The notes under the pieces are model-generated. The model did not search any database and was not told the DNA's origin. It was given only the letters and a program-made list of their open reading frames with translations. A program made the translations under genes and the position numbers. A DNA stretch of 64,000 bases from contig NC_088775.1 of NCBI RefSeq assembly GCF_954871325.1, positions 37,921,561 to 37,985,560 on the forward strand, written 5' to 3'. Positions 12,042 through 22,778 of this stretch are shown here, piece after piece (position 1 is the first letter of the stretch; each line of letters starts with the position of its first letter). The DNA is from Gordionus sp. m RMFG-2023. Lineage: Eukaryota; Nematomorpha; Gordioida; Chordodea; Parachordodidae.

Positions 12042-12952
12042 GGTTGCGTAAAATAATTCCCCCCAAAAAAATCACAGGAAAATAATTCTTAAAAAATTAT
12101 TCCCCGGAAAAAATTCCCTTAGTTTTTGTTCATTATAAAATATTAAATTATTTTTAGAAAATTAACAAAGTAGGAAAAAAAATCCCTAAATAAAATATGT
12201 TAAATTTTCGAGAAAATCAACGAAATTAAATCCTATCATCTACTATTAGATATTATTATTGAAAATCAAATTTTAATTTTAAAAAAATATTATTATAAAA
12301 AAATATTTATTTTTACACAAATTATTAATCATTTTCCATGAAGTTTTTAAAAATATATTAAAAATTTAAATCATTGTCTTCAAAAATAGATTAATTGAAA
12401 TATATATTAAAACTAGATTATGGAAATAATCTCCCTATTTCTAGGAAAAAATTTGTTTTCACCTTTTTTTTTTCAATTTTAAATTGCACGCATAATTTAC
12501 ATCTATTTCTATAAAAAGCTATCATGTTTTCTTTCCGAGATGTCTCATATTTTAAACAGCCCTATATCGCTTAGAATTAAAACATAAATAATGCTAAAAA
12601 AAATCCTCAAACGTGTCGAGAATAAATACTTAACTTTCAGAAAATACTGATTATAATTTTTTAGAAATATTTTCGTTATTAAGCGGCAGGGTTATTTTTG
12701 ATAATTTTAAAAAAAAATATTCGAGGATCTTTTTCCCGGTATAATTTTCCGGAAATTGATTTTCCTCTATATTTAATTTAAAATCTAAAAAATAGGGAAT
12801 TTATTTCCGGGGAAAAATTTTCTATGGAATTTTTTCCTAAGATATTTTTTTCGGGGAATTATTTGCCAGGGGATATTTTTTTGGGGGGGATTTTGTTCCT
12901 GGGCAATTATTTTCGGGAATTTTTTTTTCCGGGGATTTATTTTCCGCTTACC
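12042..12952. mobile_element. Small TIR element filled with TTCCCCGGAA motifs
   Basis: The left end GGTTGCGTAAAATAATTCCC and the inverted right end GGTAAGCGGAAAATAAATCC are imperfect terminal repeats. Inside both ends are many forms of the palindrome-like TTCCCCGGAA/TTCCGGGGAA, inverted about the centre. It interrupts the preceding minisatellite at ACTATATA. No gene and no convincing target duplication were found, so the superfamily is unknown. Confidence 0.55.
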
Positions 12953-13875
12953 AATGTAAATTATATCACTAAATTTGAATGTCTAAACATGTCTGGTTTT
13001 TAAATAAAAATCGCTGAACTGACAAGCCGCTTGCGCCGACTCTCCATGATCTCTATGTATCATATTTTATTATATTTTAAGAAGATATTAATTGTATTAT
13101 TAACTAGGGACTATCAGGCATATTCGGATCAATAATATTTACCTTACAAATATGAAATATTTTAATATATTTATAAAATAAAATAAAAAAGTATTTATTC
13201 CTCATCTTTATTAAAAATATCCATGCGGCCAAAATTTATTAGTCCCGACCATGTTCCCACATGATTATTTTTTTTAAAAATTGCAAACTTATTGGTTAGG
13301 TTAGATTATTATTGCAAATATCTATTTTCTATATTTGTTACCAAGATTTACATTACCAGGGGTGGGGAGGGTGTTATTCTTTACGTAGCAAAAAAATATA
13401 TTTTTTTAAAAAACAACTTTTTTAAAATTTATATAATTGAAACAAGAAATAATTAAATATATTATGATTTATAAGCTAAAATGATAGATTTCTAGGGCAT
13501 CTTCATTAAATGCAGTGGGAGCAGTTAAAATCATTACATAAATTAAAATAAGTGAAATCACAAAATTAACCTTATTTAACTTTCACCAGAAGATATATAC
13601 ATATAAATAATGATATATTTACTTCTTTCTGTATTTCCAAAATATCTAGACAATTATTTCGATTTTGTGAGGCATAATTAAGTAGTTTTGGGCTCATCAT
13701 AGCTAATAACTCCTTGCTTATTATCTTCCAGATTGTTACGAGTGGTTTAGATTTTGTTGAATCTCAAATTTGTATTTAGAAAAGATAGATTTTAGAATTG
13801 GAAGTGGCACCGCTGGCTGTCTTCCTGGCGATGCCATTATAATCTAGAAGATATATTGATAAATATTCATAAAGA
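12953..13875. other. AT-rich stretch, nothing recognised
   Basis: No coding frame, terminal repeat or array is visible. Confidence 0.5.
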
Positions 13876-13990
13876 TAAGTCCTTTTCAAAAACGAATTCG
13901 AATCGAATGTGAAAGCTCTTTGAATAGGTACAAATAATAAAATCTACCATTTGTATTCGATTCGACTTATTCGAATAACTGAAATGAATT
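13876..13990. repeat. Cluster of TTCGAATCGAAT-type palindromic motifs
   Basis: Contains GAATTCGAATCGAATG, GTATTCGATTCG and TTATTCGAATAA within about 100 bp. The same motif family fills 51420-52010, so this may be one end of a related element. Neither end could be delimited. Confidence 0.45.
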
Positions 13991-14035
13991 TTCTTAATAA
14001 AATAAATTTTTTTTTATTACAATTTGATTGCCAGG

Positions 14036-14155
14036 TTTGCATCCCTGGTTTTCATAGGGCGGGCCGTATAATTATTTTTTAAATATATCAGGGCAGAGTC
14101 GACCCTAACAAAAAAATTTCGATACCCGACCGGGGCCAAATATTTTAAAACGCCA
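14036..14155. repeat. GGGCGGGCC-type motif cluster
   Basis: G/C-rich blocks GGGCGGGCCG and CCCGACCGGGGCC stand out in AT-rich sequence and match the GGCCCGG-type arrays at 15115-15450 and 59230-60015. Probably a decayed end of the same element group. Confidence 0.4.
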
Positions 14156-14323
14156 TTATTGTCTATAAAAGTTAAGAATAAAAAATATATATAAATTTCA
14201 TATCATAAAACAATGTATTATATTCATTCACTTATTATTTTTCCCATTTCCAATTTTTCGATCCTCAGAAATTATTTATATTTTAAAAAATATGGGGAAA
14301 TATTTTATAAAATACCATATTAT

Positions 14324-14544
14324 TAGTGTTGTTAATGGGCTTGATTTGAGCCGATTTTAAAATAAAAAAGGCTAACTAATATTTTAGCCAAAATAAATTG
14401 ACTGCGCCTTGAGATTTGTCTAATAAATGTCCAAACCTTTGTACCATGTATGAACAAATTTTCAGGCTTGCTAAGATTTTTTCGGAACATATTGAGTTAG
14501 CCGTTTTAAAAAATGGGCACAAATAGAATCGTTTAACAATATTA
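14324..14544. mobile_element. hAT-type MITE, copy 1
   Basis: The left end is TAGTGTTGTTAATGGGC. The right end is the decayed inverse (GTTTAACAATATTA). Interior phrases CAGGCTTGC and GAGTTAGCCGTTTT are shared with the better copy at 22370-22592. Length is 221 bp and nothing is encoded. The terminus equals that of hAT-A and hAT-B, so those transposases are the likely mobilisers. Confidence 0.7.
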
Positions 14545-14594
14545 TATATTTTTTTTTAATTTCTATAAATTTGAAAATTATAAGATTTTTAGCC

Positions 14595-14735
14595 TAGTGT
14601 TGTTAATCGAAAGAGTCTTGAGCCAAATTTTGGGTCGAAAAAATTGACCAAATTGATTTGAGTTATGAACTCGAGTCGTGAACTCAAGTCTATATCCTTA
14701 AATCGACTAGAAACTTGAGTCGTAGACTAGAGAAT
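14595..14735. repeat. Solo terminus related to hAT-A
   Basis: Begins TAGTGTTGTTAATCG and continues with GAACTCGAGTCGTGAACTC and GACTAGAAACTTGAGTCG, the subterminal motif of the hAT-A element. No partner end is seen nearby, so this is a truncated end or the stub of a deleted copy. Confidence 0.65.
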
Positions 14736-15114
14736 GAGAATTTTCATAATTATAACTATTTCTCATTTTTATTATGAATTTCTTCAAAGTAATAATAAAG
14801 ATCGTTGTTTTTTGATCTTATAGCATCACGCATATTTTTATTTTTTATATTAATGTGGTGCAGATATGCCCCAGGCTAGATTTCCATATCTACTGTTATT
14901 TTTTTGACGGATTTTATTCATAATATAATATTTGGACTTTACGCTATATAATTTAAAAAATTGAGCATTTTTATCAGAACTAAAATCTTGGCCATTATGG
15001 ATTAAATGGCCATACTGGAGCTAATGGGAGGGAGTCTGAATTTAGTTTTTGCATGAATAATTGTAAATGTAAGAGGAATTTGGTGACGTAATGGAAATGG
15101 TTGTTTGATATATT
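14736..15114. other. AT-rich stretch, nothing recognised
   Basis: No feature seen between the solo hAT-A end and the GGCCCGG-motif element. Confidence 0.45.
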
Positions 15115-15450
15115 TTCTTTAAGAAAGGTATAAATCGGGTCTAATTTTTCAAGCCCGGCTGGGCCCGAAATTTTTTTAAAAAAGTTTTGCTGACCCGGCC
15201 TGAATTTATTTAAATATAGAAATTTTTTTATAATTACTCAAAATAAAAGATATTGCTATATAAGTATAATCAAATATTTTTATTTTAAATAAAAAATATA
15301 ACGTAAAATTCAAATATTTAAAAAAATTTCCAAGACCAGGTACCAGCTAGATTTTTTTAAAGAAAATATTAAATCCGATCCAGCCCCCATATATTTTTTA
15401 AAAAATAAACCAAGGTACGGGCCGGACTGATCTCTAGTCTAAGTACAAAA
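15115..15450. mobile_element. Small element with GCCCGG/CCGGGC-type ends
   Basis: The left part carries AAGCCCGGCTGGGCCCG and GACCCGGCC. The right part ends GTACGGGCCGGACTGATC, inverted to something like CTAGAGATCAGTCCGGCCC, a hAT-type terminus. About 335 bp, non-coding. The exact left boundary and target duplication are not resolved. Confidence 0.4.
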
Positions 15451-15832
15451 ATAAAATTTTTTTCTTGATATTTTGATTAGATGCTTTAAAAATTTTAGTT
15501 ATTCTTAATGTGTTAATTAAATATATTTTTTTTAAGAAATCACTAGATTTATTAATCACATGTGGGAGCTGGTTAATATTTTTTATAATTAAAAACAATA
15601 TTTGTAAATTTTTATAGGGTGTTTGTAAAAATTTTTGATATTTTTAAACTTTAATTAACACGAACGTCAAAGAAGTTAAGAATGAAAATAGTTTTTTTAT
15701 GTTATGAACACATGTATATTTATATCATTTTTTGAGTTTGTAAAAAAACATTTCGATAAAAATTTATCTTTGTTTTGATTATAACTAACCGTTAAACAAG
15801 ATTAGCTAATATGCCTGTTTATTGAATGATAA
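15451..15832. other. AT-rich stretch, nothing recognised
   Basis: No coding or repeat signal. Confidence 0.45.
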
Positions 15833-16668
15833 TAGAGCGGGGATGGTTGGGACACTTTCAAACCTTAATAATTTTAATATTAATAGACTTATCTGAATAA
15901 TTAAAACATCTTCTGAATCCCAGAAGTATTGGCTATTTGAAATAATTAATATATATTTTATAAAGATTATATTTTTTTAGAAAATTTAATTTAAAAAAAA
16001 AAAATCTTTTTGCCCCAACTATGACAGACTCTGTGTACGTTGGGACACACATATGTGATAGTTGGGACACTCGTGAAATAGAGGTCTAAATAAATTTAAA
16101 ATCAATAATCCAGTAAGACTAGATATGACACATATAATTTTATTGATAGTGTAATTCATAATCAATAACTATAAAAAAAATAGCAAAATTTAGCAAATTT
16201 ATTTTGAGAAAAAAAAATTGTAAAAAAAAATTTCATTTAATCATAAACATAGTGAAAGATAAGTATTTAATTATTCATTATTCAAAATACTAAATTAATA
16301 ATAAAATTATAAAATGAGCTAAAATGGCGTATCCCAACTTACTTTGACCAACTATGACCGAGCCCACTAACTTTATAAATATCAACCTTGATTCCAAAAG
16401 TTTGCCAGATTGGGAAATAGGTTTAAACTTTCCTAAAATCTATTTATTATGATTTTTGAAACGATAAAGGCAAATATTTTATATTAATTTTGGTATGCCA
16501 AAACTTCTTCTGTAAAAATTAAAATACTAAATATTTTTCAAATTTTTTTCAAATTTTTTTTAGCTAATCATGTATGACGTAATTATCTATGTTAAGCTCA
16601 AATTTCCAGTCTTATAACTAATAGCTCAAATTATAATCAGAGTGTCCTAACGTTCCCCTGTACTAAAT
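15833..16668. mobile_element. Pogo-like (Tc1/mariner) MITE or deletion derivative
   Basis: The left end TAGAGCGGGGATGGTTGGG and the inverted right end TACAGGGGAACGTTAGGAC both run into GGACACT and are bounded by TA, as expected for Tc1/mariner insertions. GTTGGGACAC recurs inside near 16038 and 16063. The end style resembles the pogo-like remnant at 48168-49019. About 830 bp with no open frame. Confidence 0.45.
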
Positions 16669-16920
16669 GTACCCATATAATTTAAAAAATAAAATTTAAA
16701 AATCTTACCAAATTTAATTACGATGGAATATTTATTTATGATTTTTAAAAGAATTTTAGTTAATGAAAAAGATTGATTTATTAACACATCTGGTTAATAT
16801 TTAAAATTAATTAAACATTATAATTAATAAAAAAATAATTTCTAGCATATTTATTAATTATAGAAAAAAATGATATTAAACACAATAACAGTAATTAATT
16901 AGAACACAACGCCCCCACGC

Positions 16921-18554
16921 CAGGGTTGGGCAAATTTTCAGAAAATTGTATTCGGATACAGATACTTTATAAAATTTTGTATTTTAGATACAAGATACTA
17001 GATACTTTTGAAAAATTTCAATAAGATATAAGATAAAAGCTTTATTTTCTTATCTATAATATAAATTTATAAAAAAAATTTAAAATAAATTGTAGAAAAT
17101 AACAAATTTATTATAAAAGATAATGCGATATTCCATTTAATAATTATATAATTAGTAAATAATAATAAATCAGCATCATAAATCAGCATTATTTTTTAAT
17201 ATTATTAATTTTTCGTTCAATCTTTGACGATTTGATTAACCATATTAGCAAAGCTAAATAATCTTTCAACGGGGGCTAAGGAGAGTAATATTGTGTTATA
17301 TTTAATAAATATTTCATATTTATAACTATTTAACATATTTATACTCCGCCTGTCATCTTTCATATAATTTAGGACCTTTATTTCAATATCATTTATTGAA
17401 TTATTAGAATTGGATGTGGTACTTTTAAGGCAAAAGTAATCATCATCTTCATCAATTGAAGATTTTGTTGAAGTATTAATTTCAATATTATTTTTAAAAA
17501 CAATTAAAACTTCATGTAATAACAAATCCTGAAGGTATTTTTTTTCTTTTTCACCATGAATCCAACGATTTTTAAAATAGGGATGAGAAATAGTTGCCAA
17601 AAATGCACTTTTAAAATTGTTATCAAAATCATATATATTTTTAAATCTTTTATTTAAATAATTTTCTATGGCAACAGCTAATGGTTTGCAAAATTGTAGA
17701 TTGGTTTGAATTAAATTTGTAATTTTTTTAACGACATTTAAAATTGGAGCTGATTCTCCATAATAGCAGTTGATTTCACTCTGTATTTTGTCAATCGCTA
17801 TAGCCAATGGGGCCATTATATTGCAATATTCTTCTAAATATTGAATTTCAATATCTCTTAATTTAGGAAATTCTAATTTTTGACATAATTTAGGAAGTTC
17901 GCTTTTAAATTTTAATAAACTATGAAGACTATCATACAAACTATTCCATCTAGTGCAACAAGGCGTAACTTATTGTTTTCCTAAAACTGCTTTGATAAGT
18001 TCTGCAGTTTTAGGCCTATTATTTGCATTCCAGCTTAGTACATTTAGCTATTGCAGGATGATGAATTTTAGAAATGTTAGTATAATAACTCTCTCGACAT
18101 CTGTTGTGGCAATTAGACTTATCGTATGGCACAAACAACGAATGTGTTGAGGCAATGTTATTGAGGCTTCTTTAGACCCTTAAATAAACAAATAATAATT
18201 TTATTTGAATAAAAATTTTACTAAATTTACAATATATAATAAATTTTAAAGAAGTATTAAATAATACTTTCAATGATTTCGAATTCTATACATTCATCAT
18301 CATTGTTGTCAAGGTCATTCTCTACAGCTTCCATAGAATATCCAAACTCCTTGAAAGCTTTCTTAAAGTTAGAGCCGTTATCTGTAACAGTTGCTAAAAC
18401 TTTTTCGCAATACCAAAGTCACGATGAATTTCTTTATTATGATCATCTTGAAGTACTTAAAAAAATTTGCCATTAAGTATGCTTAGTTTAAATTTATTGT
18501 TATAATTTTCGGTTGAAGAATCATCTGAAGACGAAGATAAACATATTATTCTAT
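16921..18554 (-). mobile_element. hAT element ('hAT-C'), truncated
   Basis: The 3' terminus is CAGGGTTGGGCAAA at 16921. It is followed by an array of GATAC/GTATC motifs (AGATACAAGATACTAGATAC), the subterminal motif also seen at 58625. The transposase pseudogene lies just inside, on the minus strand. The other terminus is missing because the sequence runs straight into the right arm of the foldback element at about 18555. Confidence 0.65.
17187..18480 (-). pseudogene. hAT transposase, broken (hAT-C)
   Basis: Pieces of a hAT transposase lie in order on the minus strand. About 18440-18266 gives ATVTDNGSNFKKAFKEFG, the second catalytic Asp region. About 18170-18045 gives LPQHIRCLCHTISLI, the Cys/His segment. 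From about 17965 down to 17217 come CTRWNSLYDSLHSL, a long helical region, and LSLAPVERLFSFANMVNQ, the C-terminal dimerisation (hATC) domain. An AT-rich gap near 18180-18265 is probably an intron. The reading is interrupted by stops, and the hATC tail continues as RLNEKLIILKN in another frame, so a frameshift lies just before 17217. The N-terminal BED finger and first Asp region are absent. Not functional. Assignment to hAT is firm; the subfamily is not. Confidence 0.8.
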
Positions 18555-20095
18555 TTTCGCACAAATTAAAGCCTAAATAATTGCCAAATTTCAGATCATG
18601 ATCTTTTATATTTTCGGTTTTGGCTAAGTGCCAGCACTTTCTTAATTTGCTCATAACTCAGTAACGGTTCATTCTGCTGCTTTCCGGATAGAAGATCAAT
18701 TAGGATCAATTAACGGTCTATACAATGATATAAGTTTCGGTAATTGATCCTCAAATCGTTCTTACAGCTTAAATATTTTCGCCAACTTAATGTTTTTAAA
18801 ACGGTTATAACTCGGTATTGGTTAGTGATATCGATATCCGGTTTGGTGATTGTTAATGTACGTATTGAATACTACATAATTGCCAAGTTTCAAAACATGA
18901 TCTTTTTTATTTTCGGTTTTGGCAGTTTTGGCAAAGTGCCAATACTTTTTTGTTTTGCTTATAACTCACGAACGGTTCATTCTGTTGATATGCGGTTTAA
19001 AGATTCTGGAGGATCAATTAACGCACCACAATTTGGTATAGTTTTTGGTAATTGATCCTCACTTTTTAAAAAAATTCTTACAACTTCACGCTTTAAAAAC
19101 AGGTCATAACTCGGTTGCGGTTGTGATATCGATATTCGGTTTGGAAATTATTAACGCACAAATTAAAGCCTAAATAATTGCCAAATTTCAGATCGTGATC
19201 TTTTATATTTTCGGTTTGGGCTAAGTGCCAGCACTTTCTTAATTTGCTCATAACTCAGTAACGGTTTATTCTGCTGCTTTCCGGATAGAAGATCAATTAG
19301 GATCAATTAACGGGCTATACAATGATATAAGTTTCGGTAATTGATCCTCAAATCATTCTTACAGCTGCAAACCTTCGCACTTTCATTATTTTGCTTATAA
19401 CTCAATAGCCTTTAATTTTTTTGACATTCCGTTTAAAGAATATGGAGGATCAATTAGGGTACTAAATATTGGCTATAACTAAAAAAATGATTGCTTAAAT
19501 TTTTAATTTTGGCAAGCTTTCTATTTTGCTTATTACTCACGAGCGGTTCATTCTGTTGATATGCGGTTTAAAGATTCTGGAGGATCAATTAACGCACCAC
19601 ACTTTGGCATATATTTTGGTAATTGATCCTCACTTTTTAAAAAAATTCTTACAACTTCACGCTATAAAAACAGGTCATAACTCAATTGCGGTTAGTGATA
19701 TCGATATCCGGTTTGGATATTATTAACGCACAAATTAAATCTTTAATAATTGCCAAGTTTCAGATCGTGATCTTTTATATTTTCGGTTTTGGCAAAGTGC
19801 CAACACTTTCTTATTTTGCTCATAATTCAGTAACGGTTCATTCTGCTGCTTTCCGGATAGAAGTTCAATTAGGATCAATTAACGGGCTATACTATGATAT
19901 AAGTTTCGGGAATTGATCCTCAAATCATTCTTACAGCTGCAAATCTTCGCACTTTCATTATTTTGCTTATAACTCAAAAACCTTTAATTCTGCTGATGTC
20001 TGGTTTGAAGATCAATTAGGATCAATTAAGACTCTAAATAATGGCATAGGTTTTGTTAATTGATCCTTACATCGTTCTTACAACTTCACGGACCT
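18555..20095. repeat. Right arm: inverted copies of the ~590-bp repeat
   Basis: Reverse complement of the left-arm repeat, with GATC(A/G)TGATCTTTTA near 18597, 19194 and 19767. The array joins the hAT pseudogene abruptly at about 18555. The outermost ~80 bp mirror the left terminus almost exactly. Confidence 0.85.
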
Positions 20096-20450
20096 AAAAA
20101 CACTAAAATCTTTAGAAGAAGTTATGCAAATATAATGAAGTCTTGAGTTATTTTCACGGCAAGGATGCCATATTAGAAATTAAACATTTTGTAACTATAA
20201 AATAAGAACCAGAGTGATATGATGAATGTAATTAAGATTTTATATATTATTATCGCACCACCTCTAGTTGGTATTATAATAGTAGTAGTTTGTATTAATA
20301 TCAAAAATATACTAGTATTAAAAATTTAATTCAAAACTGTTTTTCAAATAATAAAAAAATAGCTTTTAAAAAACATGTAAAAAAAAAGAAGAAAAGTTAT
20401 CTAATTTATTACATACATTATGGGATAAATAATAAGTTAAATTTTAAAAA
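20096..20450. other. AT-rich interior of the inner hAT-like element
   Basis: No gene seen. It includes the 6-bp target duplication AAAAAC of the foldback element at its left edge. Confidence 0.4.
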
Positions 20451-20694
20451 ATATATATAAATAAATAGATGGCGTTAAATATTTGAAAGCAAGTTAATAT
20501 TTATATTTATTATCAAAAGCATTTATTAGTAAAATTTTTAAAAATATTAACTGTAATTTATTATATAACTGTCAAATACGTTTGTAAAAGTGGTATTTAA
20601 CCTAATCTTTTGTAATCAATTATATCTAATAGAGGATTATAAACTATAGGTTTACTTACTTTTTATAAATAAATCTCTCATACTTATTTGGATT

Positions 20695-22016
20695 TTGACC
20701 TTGAATTTTAAGAAAAGGCATATAGTTAATTCGAAAAGGAGGAAGGAGGGAGCATATTTTACTTTGCTGCCAAAATTACTTAAAGATGACCTCAAGTTTT
20801 ATAATTACATGCATATGAAAAAAGTGAGTATATTTTTATATATAGTATTTACTGAGGTAAATATTTTTAATTTTTTTTATTCTTATAAATATATATATAA
20901 ATTTATTAAAATTAGCTTATATATATTAAAATAATTTTATATTTAATATTGAGATCTTACCCTTATATTTATATTAATAAAGGTTGAAAAACTTATTAAT
21001 TATTATTTTTATCGACACATTATATCTTATTACTAATTTTTATAATTTAAAATACATTTTTATAATTTCTTACTGCATTTAATCTAGATATCTTGCAACT
21101 GGGGATTCATATGTCTCCATGTCTTATAATTATAAATTAGGAGTATCCACTATTAAGCAAATAATAGGAGATACAATCAAGGCTTTATGGGATATTTTGC
21201 AACCTATCCATATGATGGTACCTACATTACAGATGTTTGAGGAAGTAGCTCAAGGCTTAGAGGAGATGTGGAACTTCCCAAACTGTATAGATGATATATT
21301 TATTTTTACTATATTAAAATTTTATTATTTTACTAGGGGCCATTGATGGGAAGCTTTGTAAGACAAATAAGCCTCCGCACACAGGAACACAGTTTTTCAA
21401 TTACAAGCATGGATTTTCAATAATCCTTCAAGCATTGGTGGATCATAATGGCAAATTTATGGTTATAGATGTTGGCAGTTATGGAAGTCAAAGTGATGGA
21501 GGAGTCTTTGCAAACTCACTTCTATCAAAAAGAATTGAAAATGGTGAGCTTCCAATTCCACCCCCTAAGCTTTTACCTAATTCAAATATAGTGGTGCCTC
21601 ATGTTATTTTAGGGGATGGAGCATATCCTCTGAAAAGATATTTGATGAAGCCATATATTAAAAATAATAATGATGATTCTAAAATATTTAACTACCGCCT
21701 ATCCCGGGCAAGAAGGATAGTGGAGTGTAGTTTTGGGGTTTTAACCTCAAAGTGGAGAATTTTATTAAAAACAGGTAGAGGTTTCTCTACCTTTTTTTGA
21801 AGGCATCATTAAAGCAACTTGTATTTTACATAATATAATATTAACTAAACAAAATTTAAATATAATAAGTTTTGATCCTGTTGGTTCAAATTATCCTTTA
21901 TGGAACCAACAGAGTATTAAAAATAGTTTTGATCAAAATATAAATATAAGAAATTTATTTAGCAATTATTTTAATAATATAGACATTTTGCCCTGGCAAA
22001 CTAATATTTTAAATTA
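20695..22016 (+). pseudogene. PIF/Harbinger transposase, broken
   Basis: DDE transposase of the Harbinger type. The first exon carries KRRKEGAYFTLLPKLLKDDL and FYNYMHM, and ends at a good donor AAA/GTGAGT (20823). After an intron, the stretch from about 21088 gives RYLATGDSYVSMSYNYKLG and ends near WNFPNC at 21284. A second intron ending in TAG at 21337 leads to AIDGKLC (first catalytic Asp), ILGDGAYPL (second Asp) and RARRIVECSFGVL (Glu). Two faults are visible. The segment normally found between YNYMHM and RYLATG is missing and the phases do not match. A run of seven T near 21791-21797 shifts frame, after which FEGIIKATCILHNIIL and the C-terminus continue to a stop at 22014-22016. Probably inactive. 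Confidence 0.8.
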
Positions 22017-22369
22017 ATATTTATTTTTTCAATATTTTGAATTTATATGTATTAAATTTCTTTATATTTTTTGGTATATATTTTATTTTTTTATAAAAAT
22101 ACAAGAACTTGTTTATAAAATAATTATTTTGTACCAATTTCCCATGTTTTAGTTTAATAAATTCTTAAAAAAAATTTATACATGTAAATAAATATTTTCT
22201 GCTATTCTATTAAATTTAAATACTTGGTGAATGGGTAATGAGATTTATTAGAAATTGAAACTGAGGTCTGTATTACTACTGATTTTTTAATGTGACATTT
22301 TTTTAAAGTAGCTTATATAAGAAAAGGATCCTGAGTGTAAATATCTTGCCTACTTAGTAAGCCTTGAGC

Positions 22370-22592
22370 TAGTGTTGTTAAACGGCTCGTTTTGAGCCGA
22401 TTTTTAAAAACGACTAACTCAAAATTTTAGCCAGAAAAATAATGCCTAAACCCAGAGATTTCGATAATACATGTATAGACCTTTGTTCCTTCAATGAGCA
22501 AAATCTTCAGGCTTGCGTAATATTTTTCTGGATGAAGTATTGAGTTAGCCGTTTTTAAAAATCGGCTCAAAACGAGCCATTTAACAACACTA
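22370..22592. mobile_element. hAT-type MITE, copy 2 (well preserved)
   Basis: A 223-bp element with nearly perfect ~45-bp terminal inverted repeats starting TAGTGTTGTTAAACGGCTCG and ending with its inverse. GGCTCGTTTTGAGCC lies just inside both ends. The flanks GCCTTGAGC (left) and GCCTTGAC (right) are a near-perfect 8-bp target duplication. It encodes nothing. Same family as 14324-14544, and it has the terminus of hAT-A and hAT-B. Confidence 0.85.
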
Positions 22593-22778
22593 GCCTTGAC
22601 TAATCAAATTTATTTTTATCAGACCTTTCCTAATATGGTACTTAAAATGATATAATTATAGGTCAGGCTAAGTTTAAAAAGCACAAAGCAAATATTTATT
22701 ATTTTGTAATAAAAAATTTATAATATGTTTAACAATTATAATATATTTTAAAAATAAAAATATTTAAAAATATATAAT

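Larger units (their letters stand above)
11318..16920. repeat. Perfect 27-bp inverted pair bounding 5.6 kb
   Basis: The 27 bp at 11318-11344, beginning GCGTGGGGGCGTTGTG, are repeated exactly in inverse orientation at 16894-16920. The core is G/C-rich in an AT-rich landscape. This may be the terminal repeat of a transposon, but the flanks (TATTATAA on the left, CAGGGTTG on the right) show no target duplication, and a hAT terminus starts directly at 16921. No transposase lies between. The pairing is certain; its meaning is not. Confidence 0.6.
8218..20095. mobile_element. Large foldback element with repeat-array arms and 6-bp target duplication
   Basis: The left end AGGTCCGTGAAGTTGTAA and its inverse at the right end differ by about one base over the first ~78 bp. 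They are flanked by AAAAAC at 8212-8217 and 20096-20101. Arms of about 2.5 kb (left) and 1.5 kb (right) consist of related ~590-bp repeats in opposite orientation. The 11.9-kb element carries no gene that explains its own movement; the only coding remnant is an inserted hAT pseudogene. AG...CT ends and a 6-bp duplication occur in Polinton/Maverick elements, but no Polinton gene is seen. Other superfamilies with 6-bp duplications remain possible, and the duplication is low in complexity. Confidence 0.65.

Noticed and set aside
8218-20095. Calling the foldback element a Polinton outright
   Set aside because: Only the ends and the low-complexity 6-bp duplication fit; no Polinton gene is visible in the interior, so the family is left open.
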